Below are positions 1 through 5,706 of a stretch of 5,725 nt of DNA, piece by piece; positions within the stretch are counted from its first letter, which is position 1; every line of letters starts with the position of its first letter. The notes under the pieces were generated by a model. The model did no database searches. It had not been told where the DNA came from and was given only the letters and a program-made list of their open reading frames with translations. The position numbers and the translations under genes were made by a program. Source of the stretch: Cyanobacteria bacterium UBA11370 (lineage in GTDB: Bacteria > Cyanobacteriota > Cyanobacteriia > Cyanobacteriales > Coleofasciculaceae). Where the stretch lies: assembly GCA_003486645.1 (NCBI GenBank), contig DNGI01000391.1:1-5725 (forward strand), read 5' to 3'.

Positions 1-1
1 C

Positions 2-19
2 CTTGTCCCCCTTATCCCC
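2..19. repeat. short 9-nt direct repeat, C-rich
   Basis: Two adjacent 9-nt units, CTTGTCCCC and CTTATCCCC, differ at one base, and a partial third unit (CTTTCC) follows. C/T-rich direct repeats of this kind are common between cyanobacterial genes. The window begins here, so the true extent is unknown. No promoter is recognisable in the 55 nt before the first gene. Confidence 0.4.
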
Positions 20-55
20 CTTTCCTGCCTTACCGTTGAATTCCCACAGTATCCG

Positions 56-1360
56 ATGAACATTAGCAATCGGCTGAATCAACTGAAGAAAAGCCTGCAA
101 ACACTTCCTAAATTCTCTCGAATTTTAGCCTTACTGATTGCTTCCCTAGCAGCAATTCAGTTTTTAATTCTGCCTGCTTTTACTTACCAACCTGTTACAA
201 TTAAAGTTCTCATGAATGCTCCAGAAGCAGATCAATGGGAACCTTTTATTCAAGACTTTGAAGCCGAAAACCCAGATATTAATCTAGAAATTATTCCTGG
301 TCCAAAAGACACAAACTTAATAGAAGATCTCTATACTTCCGCCTTCTTGTTAGGAGATTCTCCCTACGATTTGGTTTACATGGATATTATCTGGGTACCA
401 AAGTTTGCGGCGGCGGGATGGTTAATGGATCTATCAGAGCGAACGGCAAAATTAGATTTATCAGATTATATGCCAGGAGATCTCAATGGAGGACGTTACC
501 AAGGAAAGTTATATCGGATGCCATTACGTTCTGATGTGGGAATGCTTTATTATCGCACTGATTTATTAGAAAAAGCTGGATATGAACCACCCGAAACTTT
601 CGAGGAACTTCTAAACATTTCCCAGGACTTAAAACAGCAAGAAATAGCAGATTGGGGTTATTTATGGCAGGGAAAACAGTATGAAGGATTGGCGGCTATG
701 TTTACCGAAGTTCTTGAAGGGTACGGTGGTTTTTGGGTCAATCCAGATACTCTTGAAGTTGGACTTGATCAACCTGAAGCCGTACAAGCTGTGGAATTTT
801 TACGCCGCACAATTGAACAACAAATTTCTCCCCCTGGTGTGACAACTTACGCGGAAGAGGATACCCGTTTATTGTTCCAAAATGGGAAAGCCGTTTTTCT
901 ACGAAATTGGCCTTATGTTTACAGTTTAGCCTCACAATCTCAACTTGCAGGCAAATACGCGATTAAACCCATGATTCATGTTCCAGGTAAAAGCAGTGGT
1001 GCTTGCCAAGGAGGATGGGGATTTGCTATTTCTAAAACGACAAAATACCCAAAGGAAACATGGAAAGTCATTGACTATTTTAGTCGTGCAGAAAACCAAA
1101 AAAAATATATACTGATTACGGGTTATCCTCCAGCTCGTCGGTCATTTTTTAATGACCCAGAATTGGTGGCTAAATATGACTACTTGCCAGAACTTCTCAA
1201 GGTTGTTGAAAACTCAGTTTTACGTCCGCCTATTGCTCAATATGCTCAGGCTTCAGATATTTTACAGCGTTATCTCAGTGCCGCTCTGACCAAAAAAATG
1301 AGTCCACAACAAGCTATGGAGGCAGCAGCGAATGAGACACGTAGGTTACTCGAATCATGA
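56..1360 (+). CDS. ABC transporter family-1 solute-binding protein, sugar type (MalE/GgtB-like)
   Basis: This is the extracytoplasmic binding component of a carbohydrate importer, 434 residues, a normal length for the family. Residues 1-22 are basic. A hydrophobic stretch at about 23-42 follows, acting as signal peptide or membrane anchor. There is no lipobox cysteine; the only cysteine is residue 317. The mature part starts near VTIKVLMNAP and has typical family-1 features: a DLVYMD segment, LYRMPL followed by GMLYYRTDLLEKAGY at about 154-175, and GGWGFAISK at about 319-327. It is followed by two permeases and an ATPase of the same system, which supports the role strongly. The substrate is inferred only as a sugar or glycoside; GgtB-like or trehalose/maltose-type are possible. 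The start at 56 is the first ATG/GTG/TTG in this frame, but the frame stays open to the window edge, so a start further upstream is not excluded. No clear Shine-Dalgarno is seen. Confidence 0.93.
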   Translation: MNISNRLNQLKKSLQTLPKFSRILALLIASLAAIQFLILPAFTYQPVTIKVLMNAPEADQWEPFIQDFEAENPDINLEIIPGPKDTNLIEDLYTSAFLLGDSPYDLVYMDIIWVPKFAAAGWLMDLSERTAKLDLSDYMPGDLNGGRYQGKLYRMPLRSDVGMLYYRTDLLEKAGYEPPETFEELLNISQDLKQQEIADWGYLWQGKQYEGLAAMFTEVLEGYGGFWVNPDTLEVGLDQPEAVQAVEFLRRTIEQQISPPGVTTYAEEDTRLLFQNGKAVFLRNWPYVYSLASQSQLAGKYAIKPMIHVPGKSSGACQGGWGFAISKTTKYPKETWKVIDYFSRAENQKKYILITGYPPARRSFFNDPELVAKYDYLPELLKVVENSVLRPPIAQYAQASDILQRYLSAALTKKMSPQQAMEAAANETRRLLES

Positions 1361-1373
1361 GTTTTAAGTTTTG
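1360..1373. repeat. two-copy 7-nt repeat (AGTTTTA/AGTTTTG) after the binding-protein stop
   Basis: Two adjacent heptamers, AGTTTTA and AGTTTTG followed by AAT, begin on the last base of the TGA stop. A near copy lies at the same place after the second permease gene (3218-3231). It has the look of a cyanobacterial short tandem repeat; no function is evident. Confidence 0.4.
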
Positions 1374-1438
1374 AATCTGGAATTATTCATCAGTTGTTTT
1401 ATTCGATTAAGTATTTGTTGCGATCGCCTCTCTTTATT

Positions 1439-2341
1439 ATGAATCAAAATACCCTTCGCTCAAGAGAACAATTGATTGGTTGGCTACTCCTAATACCAGC
1501 CTTATTACTATTATTTTTAGTGTTTACCTACCCGATTGGACGTGCGTTTTGGTTAGGTTTTTTCACTCAAAATTTAGGAACTCAATTGCAGCCCAGGTTC
1601 TCTGGATTAGCTAATTATGGACGGCTACTGGGTGATGGTCGATTTTGGCAGAGTTTATGGAATACTACTATTTTTACTACGGTTTCTATTTTATTGGAAT
1701 TGCTGATTGGAATGGCGATCGCTCTCGTATTAGATAAGTCCTTCCGAGGGCGAGGTTTAATCCGAACCGTTGTTCTAATTCCTTGGGCGTTACCAACCGC
1801 TGTAATGGGACTCGCTTGGGCTTGGATTTTTAACGATCAATACGGTGTTGCTAACGATATTTTGCGAATTTTAGGACAAGATACAGTTACTTGGTTAGGG
1901 GAACCAGCCTGGGCAATGATTGCATTAATTATTGCTGATGTTTGGAAAACCACACCGTTTATTGCCATTATTTTACTAGCAGGTTTGCAATCAATTTCAG
2001 CAGATCTTTATGAAGCCCACGCGATTGATGGTGCAAATCCAGTACAAAGTTTTAAACAAATTACATTACCCCTATTAACCCCGCAAATTTTAATTGCCTT
2101 ATTGTTTCGCTTTGCCCAATCGTTTGGTATTTTCGACCTGGTGCAAGTCATGACTGGCGGTGGACCAGCTGGGGCAACGGAAATGGTTTCAATTTATATC
2201 TATGCTACGGTTAGACGTTACCTGGATTTTGGTTACGGGGCAGCTTTAGTTGTGGTGACGTTTTTGTTACTAATTGCCACAGTAATAATGGTTAGTTTCT
2301 TACTTTCAAAAACTAAAATTAATGTCACAGGAGGGAGATAA
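1439..2341 (+). CDS. carbohydrate ABC transporter permease, MalF/UgpA-like
   Basis: This is one of the two inner-membrane channel subunits of the importer. From the ATG at 1439 it is 300 residues. Six hydrophobic segments are visible, the first at about 12-32 and the last at about 267-289. The cytoplasmic EAA loop, which docks the ATPase, reads EAHAIDGA from residue 192 with the family's ITLPLL about ten residues further on. The MalF-type TGGGP motif is at about 239-243, followed by TEMVSIYIY. The frame is also open from a TTG at 1394, giving 15 extra residues. I prefer 1439 because MNQNTLRSREQ leading straight into the first helix is the usual form, and the extra residues run through a HIP1 site. 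Neither start has a strong Shine-Dalgarno. The next gene follows after 3 nt, so the two are almost certainly co-transcribed. Confidence 0.94.
   Translation: MNQNTLRSREQLIGWLLLIPALLLLFLVFTYPIGRAFWLGFFTQNLGTQLQPRFSGLANYGRLLGDGRFWQSLWNTTIFTTVSILLELLIGMAIALVLDKSFRGRGLIRTVVLIPWALPTAVMGLAWAWIFNDQYGVANDILRILGQDTVTWLGEPAWAMIALIIADVWKTTPFIAIILLAGLQSISADLYEAHAIDGANPVQSFKQITLPLLTPQILIALLFRFAQSFGIFDLVQVMTGGGPAGATEMVSIYIYATVRRYLDFGYGAALVVVTFLLLIATVIMVSFLLSKTKINVTGGR
2329..2334 (+). promoter_or_regulatory. strong ribosome binding site of the second permease gene
   Basis: A perfect AGGAGG lies 10 nt before the ATG at 2345, inside the end of the upstream permease gene. It is the only full Shine-Dalgarno seen before a gene in this window. 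It supports both the 2345 start and translation of the two permeases from one message. Confidence 0.75.
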
Positions 2342-2344
2342 ATA

Positions 2345-3217
2345 ATGGCACTTACTCAAAAAATCTCAGCATCAACCAAGGGTTTAAAAATAAATTACCC
2401 AAGAATTATTCTGTGGACTGGGGTGGTTCTAATTATTATTTTTTGCCTTGCACCAGTACTCTGGCAGGTACTTACGTCGTTTAAAGTGAATGATGCGATC
2501 GCTACTGTTCCGAATATCTACTTTCCTACGTCCAAACAACTTACTTTTGCTCATTATCAAAGCCTTGGTGGAGGCTTCTTTCGTTATATTTTTAATAGTG
2601 CTTTGGTTTCTTTTACCTCTACGATTTTGTGTTTGATGCTAGGCACACCTGCGGCTTACACGTTAGCAAGACTGCGAATTCCTGGTGAACAAATTATATT
2701 AGCTGGGGTGCTGATTATTACCCTATTTCCCTATGTTCTTTTATTTTTAGGTTTGTTAGAAATTATCAAAGCTATTGGTTTAGGGAATAACTACCTAGCC
2801 TTAATTATTCCTTATACTGCAATTAACCTACCTCTGACAATTCTAGTTCTCCGCAGTTTCTTCCAACAGCTTCCCAAAGATTTAGAAGATTCAGCAAAGA
2901 TAGATGGCTACAATACCGTACAAATGTTATTACAAATTCTATTGCCGATGACTGTACCAGCTTTAGTAACAACTGGAATTTTAACCTTTATTTTTGCCTG
3001 GAATGAGTTTATCTTTGCCCTAACTTTTATTACTCGCAATGAGATGAAAACCATTCCAGTAGCCGTTGCTCAAATTGGTGGTTCTTCAGCATTTGAAATT
3101 CCTTATGGTCCAATTGCTGCGGCTACAGTTGCCGGAACTTTGCCTCTTCTCTTTCTCGTACTAATTTTCCAGCGTCGCATTGTTCAAGGCATTACCGCAG
3201 GTGCTGTTAAGGGGTAA
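2345..3217 (+). CDS. carbohydrate ABC transporter permease, MalG/UgpE-like
   Basis: This is the second inner-membrane channel subunit, 290 residues, a usual length for MalG-type proteins. A cytoplasmic N-terminus of about 18 residues leads into the first helix at about 21-43. Further hydrophobic segments lie across the protein, the last at about 260-277. The EAA loop reads EDSAKIDGY from residue 181, followed by ILLPMTVPAL. The family motif WNEF is at 219-222, within FAWNEFIFALTFI. The C-terminus, RRIVQGITAGAVKG, is the classic end of MalG-type permeases and indicates that the gene is intact. The gene starts 3 nt after the partner permease behind a strong AGGAGG. It carries a HIP1 octamer at 2495-2502. 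Confidence 0.95.
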   Translation: MALTQKISASTKGLKINYPRIILWTGVVLIIIFCLAPVLWQVLTSFKVNDAIATVPNIYFPTSKQLTFAHYQSLGGGFFRYIFNSALVSFTSTILCLMLGTPAAYTLARLRIPGEQIILAGVLIITLFPYVLLFLGLLEIIKAIGLGNNYLALIIPYTAINLPLTILVLRSFFQQLPKDLEDSAKIDGYNTVQMLLQILLPMTVPALVTTGILTFIFAWNEFIFALTFITRNEMKTIPVAVAQIGGSSAFEIPYGPIAAATVAGTLPLLFLVLIFQRRIVQGITAGAVKG

Positions 3218-3231
3218 AGTTTGGAGTTTTG
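3218..3231. repeat. two-copy 7-nt repeat (AGTTTGG/AGTTTTG) after the second permease stop
   Basis: Adjacent heptamers AGTTTGG and AGTTTTG followed by AATTC begin immediately after the TAA stop. They match the unit after the binding-protein gene. The rest of the spacer to 3315 shows no hairpin with a T-run and no convincing promoter. TTGAAA at 3275-3280 could be a -35 box, but no good -10 lies at the right distance. Confidence 0.4.
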
Positions 3232-3315
3232 AATTCAAGTCTTATTCCTCTTTAAAGTGGAGAGCAATTTTTATTTGAAATTAACGTAGCTTACCCTCAT
3301 TCTAACATCTATAGC

Positions 3316-3357
3316 CAACAACCAATAACCAACAACAAACAACCAACAACTAACAAC
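3316..3357. repeat. six-copy 7-nt tandem repeat (NAACAAC type) abutting the ATPase start codon
   Basis: Six heptamers run in perfect 7-nt phase with consensus CAACAAC. The first base varies (C, A or T), and one copy has T at position 4. One C separates the last copy from the ATG at 3359. From 3315 to the ATG the + strand has no G at all, so the leader should be unstructured and cannot hold a Shine-Dalgarno. Heptanucleotide tandem repeats are a known class in cyanobacterial genomes (STRR sequences). Placement directly on a start codon is the notable point. Confidence 0.8.
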
Positions 3358-3358
3358 C

Positions 3359-4423
3359 ATGTCTAAACTTGAATTAAAAAAAATACGCAAAGAATTCAGT
3401 TCGGAAATTATCCCCGTTAAAGATATCAGTATTGAGGTGGAAGATGGGGAGTTTCTCACCTTTGTTGGGCCATCGGGATGTGGTAAATCAACCCTGCTGC
3501 GGTTAATTGCAGGTTTAGATCAACCAACTCGTGGCAATGTTCTAATTGGTGGACGAAATGTTAATTCTATTCCACCGGGTCAGCGGAATATTGCGATGGT
3601 ATTTCAAAGTTATGCTCTCTATCCTCACATGACAGTTGTTGAAAATATTTCTACGAGTTTGAAATTACGCAAAATACCTCAAGCTGAAATTGAACGTCGG
3701 GTGAATGAAATCACAACTAAATTAGGATTAAATAAGGTACGCGATCGCAAACCTGCTAAACTTTCAGGGGGTCAACGACAACGAGTTGCCCTCGCCCGTG
3801 CTTTAGTCCGTGAACCGGATATCTTTTTACTGGATGAACCCCTGAGTAATTTAGATGCTTTGTTGCGAGAGGAAGTGCGGGCAGAACTTAAACAATTATT
3901 TGCGTCACAAAATAAGCCTGTCGTTTATGTTACCCATGACCAAACGGAAGCGATGACGTTATCAACTAAAATTGCTGTTTTACACGATGGTATCTTGCAA
4001 CAACTCGATACACCTCACACGATTTACTCCTATCCAGCTAACCACTTTGTTGCCAAGTTTATGGGCAGTCCTCAGATGAATTTACTGGAACTCAAATGTG
4101 AGGGAAACTTTGCTCTATTGGGTGATTTAAAAATTCAGTTACCTAACCTCCCGATAGCCATACCCGAAGTTGTATTTGGCATTCGTCCCGAAGATGTTCG
4201 TCTTGCTACAACTCAAGATAACCAAACGATTAAAGGTAAGGTTAATTTGGTCGAAAATTTAGGCAAAGATAAACTAATTAGTGTGCAGATTGATGGCTTC
4301 AATAAGACACTACGTGCTTTACTACCTGCTAACCAAAACTGGGATGGAGATAGAATTACACTTAGCTTACTAACCAAAGGAATGCACTGGTTTGATGCCG
4401 TGTCTGGCAACCGCTTCTCTTAA
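3359..4423 (+). CDS. carbohydrate ABC transporter ATP-binding protein, MalK/UgpC/GgtA-like
   Basis: This is the cytoplasmic ATPase that powers the importer as a dimer, 354 residues, close to the usual 350-375. All nucleotide-binding motifs are intact: Walker A GPSGCGKST at 37-45, Q-loop Q83 in VFQSYALYPHMTV, signature LSGGQ at 135-139, Walker B IFLLDE at 155-160, D-loop SNLD at 163-166 and switch histidine H193 in VTHDQTEAM. The C-terminal part, from about 236, is the MalK-type regulatory/TOBE domain. It has the family's FGIRPEDV segment at about 272-279 and ends in a HWFDAVSGNRF motif. In this frame a stop at 3326-3328 precedes the gene and no other start lies between, so ATG 3359 is well fixed despite lacking a Shine-Dalgarno. 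It lies 141 nt after the permeases. It may be co-transcribed or have its own promoter, and such ATPases can serve several importers. Confidence 0.97.
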   Translation: MSKLELKKIRKEFSSEIIPVKDISIEVEDGEFLTFVGPSGCGKSTLLRLIAGLDQPTRGNVLIGGRNVNSIPPGQRNIAMVFQSYALYPHMTVVENISTSLKLRKIPQAEIERRVNEITTKLGLNKVRDRKPAKLSGGQRQRVALARALVREPDIFLLDEPLSNLDALLREEVRAELKQLFASQNKPVVYVTHDQTEAMTLSTKIAVLHDGILQQLDTPHTIYSYPANHFVAKFMGSPQMNLLELKCEGNFALLGDLKIQLPNLPIAIPEVVFGIRPEDVRLATTQDNQTIKGKVNLVENLGKDKLISVQIDGFNKTLRALLPANQNWDGDRITLSLLTKGMHWFDAVSGNRFS

Positions 4424-4427
4424 CAAT

Positions 4428-4553
4428 TAGGACTTACGCAAGTGTCACAGTTAAATCAACTTATAGGGTGCGTCAGACGATTAAACCCTGATTATCTTGA
4501 TCAATATCTTGGTCTGACGCACCCTACTCTATGTGCCAGTTACGTAAGTCCTG
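4428..4553. mobile_element. probable miniature inverted-repeat element (MITE-like), about 125 bp
   Basis: Terminal inverted repeats of 21 nt, at 4429-4449 and 4532-4552, match at 18 of 21 positions. The outermost ten bases, AGGACTTACG, are perfect. ACAAT occurs one base outside each arm (4423-4427 and 4554-4558), a possible 5-bp target duplication. The copy on the left shares a base with the ATPase stop codon. The element is too short for a transposase, so any movement would depend on a full-length relative elsewhere. From memory, similar AGGACTTACGCA ends recur in cyanobacterial genomes, but I cannot verify this here. The RNA could form a long hairpin at the 3' end of the transporter message, though no T-run follows. 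Confidence 0.65.
4464..4526. repeat. inner perfect 15-bp inverted repeat (TAGGGTGCGTCAGAC) with 33-nt spacer
   Basis: The left arm at 4464-4478 is the exact reverse complement of 4512-4526. The pair is unrelated in sequence to the outer arms and its centre is offset by about 4.5 nt from theirs, so it may be a second element nested in the first. If the outermost TA is a target duplication, the element proper is 4466-4524. The spacer contains the palindrome TTGATCAA at 4497-4504. It could form a strong stem in RNA but has no T-run after it, so I do not call an intrinsic terminator. Confidence 0.75.
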
Positions 4554-4559
4554 ACAATC

Positions 4560-4573
4560 TTGAATTTTGAATT
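4560..4573. repeat. two-copy 7-nt repeat TTGAATT
   Basis: Two perfect adjacent copies of TTGAATT lie just outside the right end of the inverted-repeat element. The sequence resembles the TTTTGAAT part of the heptamers after the binding-protein and second permease genes. Confidence 0.4.
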
Positions 4574-4652
4574 GCTTAAGCTGTTGTGCATTTAAATTTC
4601 ACTCTAAGTTACTTGTGTAGTATGCAATTGTAGTATAAACTTGGATTATCCC

Positions 4653-4668
4653 TGTAGCATGTAATACA
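4653..4668. promoter_or_regulatory. candidate NtcA-type binding palindrome TGTA-N8-TACA
   Basis: TGTAGCATGTAATACA matches the GTA-N8-TAC consensus of the cyanobacterial nitrogen regulator NtcA, plus the flanking T and A. The eight fixed bases would be expected about 0.1 times by chance in this window. Activated promoters of this class usually have a -10 box 22-23 nt further on; here that position reads CATTCT (4691-4696), a poor match. TAACCT at 4682-4687 is better but too close. If functional, it would most likely act on the gene starting at 4825. Confidence 0.3.
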
Positions 4669-4824
4669 ACATTTAGTCATCTAACCTGGGCATTCTTCCT
4701 AAAGCACTTTTGCAAGAGTCTACTCTCGCGTCAGGGGATAAGGTGGCTAAGATGATAAAATTAAAGTAATATTAGCTTTTTGATTGGTTGAAAAGACCTT
4801 ACCCAGTAGGGTGATTCTAAATGG

Positions 4825-5706
4825 ATGGTATATAGTGAACCCCACTCCTATTTGGTCAAGCTGGGATTGTTTCATTGGAATAGTTGGAGGGCTAAAAACC
4901 CTAATGTGACTCCCATGCTTGAGGGAGCCAACCTTAATTTACTTGATCTGAGTGGATTCAATCTCAGGGGAGCAAAGGTTAAGGGTGCCAACCTCTTCGG
5001 TACCGATCTGATTGACGCGGACTTAACAGGTGCGGATCTCAGTAAAGCTGACTTTACGGGCGCTGATCTCAAGAAAGCCAATTTTACAGGAGCTGATCTT
5101 TCTGAGGCAAGGTTAATTCGGACTCAAGCCTTGGGAAGTAACTTTGAGAGGGCAATATTTACAGGAACGTGCTTAGAAGATTGGAATATTGATAGTAGCA
5201 CTAATCTAGAAGGTGCAATTTGTGATTATATTTATCTCAAATCCAAGTATTCCCCTGAAGAGAAACGGTACTTATTACAAGAACGCCGTCCTTATAGTGG
5301 AAATTTTGAACCGGGAGAGTTTACTCGGCTATTTCAAAAAACGTTAGCAACGGTTGACCTCATTTTTCGCAAGGGTATTGATTGGCAAGCCTTTGTGGTA
5401 GCCTTCCAACAGCTAGAGGCGGAACGCGGGAATTCGGAATTATCGATTCAAGCGATCGAGACTAAGAAAGAAGGGACTTGTGTGATTCGGGTCATTGTTG
5501 CTCCGGATGATGATAAGGTACAAATTGAGCAATACTTTAAGCGTCAGTATAGGTTAGCACTTCAAGCGATAGAAGAGAGTTATCGAGAGGAACTAGAAGG
5601 GCAGGTTGAAAATCTGGATGAGTTGATCGGGAATTATCGTCAGCAAAGTGCAGATCTAAAAGAAATGATTAAAGTAATGGCTCAATTTCAAAATAAATCG
5701 GTTTAG
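4825..5706 (+). CDS. pentapeptide-repeat protein with C-terminal alpha/beta domain and coiled-coil tail
   Basis: The protein is 293 residues, of unknown function, probably cytoplasmic: no signal peptide or membrane segment is seen. A short N-terminal segment ([19 protein letters not shown], about 8-26) precedes about 18 pentapeptide repeats. Their central Leu/Phe-type residues fall every five positions from 37 to 122, which predicts about 4.5 turns of right-handed beta-helix. A linker with CLEDWNI (116-122) and CDYIYL (133-138) follows, then [19 protein letters not shown] (153-171) and [13 protein letters not shown] (178-190). After that comes a likely strand-helix unit (206-250, [11 protein letters not shown] then CVIRVIVAP). 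A charged coiled-coil-like tail spans about 239-289. I recall this layout as frequent in cyanobacteria but know no assigned role. ATG 4825 is the first start after an in-frame stop at 4807-4809. AGGG at 4808-4811 is rather far (13 nt) for a Shine-Dalgarno. It has no obvious link to the transporter. Confidence 0.88.
   Translation: MVYSEPHSYLVKLGLFHWNSWRAKNPNVTPMLEGANLNLLDLSGFNLRGAKVKGANLFGTDLIDADLTGADLSKADFTGADLKKANFTGADLSEARLIRTQALGSNFERAIFTGTCLEDWNIDSSTNLEGAICDYIYLKSKYSPEEKRYLLQERRPYSGNFEPGEFTRLFQKTLATVDLIFRKGIDWQAFVVAFQQLEAERGNSELSIQAIETKKEGTCVIRVIVAPDDDKVQIEQYFKRQYRLALQAIEESYREELEGQVENLDELIGNYRQQSADLKEMIKVMAQFQNKSV
5020..5109. repeat. three 30-nt imperfect repeats inside the pentapeptide gene
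   Basis: Three consecutive 30-nt units encode the ten-residue blocks [20 protein letters not shown] and [10 protein letters not shown] (residues 66-95). The nucleotides are similar as well as the protein. This suggests that the beta-helix grew by duplication of two-pentapeptide blocks. Confidence 0.7.

Larger units (their letters stand above)
4554..4824. other. AT-rich intergenic region between the mobile element and the pentapeptide gene
   Basis: No open frame with a credible protein is seen here. It starts with a two-copy 7-nt repeat (4560-4573). A direct repeat of GTAGTAT follows at 4617-4623 and 4630-4636, then the TGTA-N8-TACA palindrome at 4653-4668. TAATAT at 4767-4772 could be a -10 box for the downstream gene, but the matching -35 position (TGGCTA, 4744-4749) is poor. 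No transcription start can be assigned. Confidence 0.5.

Noticed and set aside
738..935. Minus-strand frame inside the binding-protein gene
   Set aside because: It is short, wholly inside a well-supported gene, and lacks a recognisable domain. The antisense frame at 4213-4410 inside the ATPase gene was rejected for the same reason.
3275..3303. Promoter for the ATPase gene with TTGAAA as -35
   Set aside because: At 17-nt spacing the -10 position reads CATTCT, too weak to support a call.
3316..3357. CRISPR-like or direct-repeat array
   Set aside because: Units are 7 nt with no spacers, which is a simple heptamer tandem repeat.
3271..3459. Minus-strand frame rich in W, L, V and G, resembling a small membrane protein
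   Set aside because: It is produced by translating the complement of the CAACAAC heptamer array and overlaps the start of the ATPase gene. No ribosome site or family resemblance is seen.
4464..4526. Intrinsic transcription terminator for the transporter operon
   Set aside because: The stem is strong but the spacer is 33 nt and the sequence after it (CTCTATGTG) has no T-run. A mobile-repeat explanation fits better.
4715..4726. Small dyad AGAGT-CT-ACTCT as an operator
   Set aside because: Five-base arms are expected by chance in a region this long, and no recognised regulator motif is matched.
4872..5081. Minus-strand frame with repeated R-S-A-P type blocks
   Set aside because: Its periodicity is the antisense image of the 15-nt pentapeptide codon pattern, not an independent gene.
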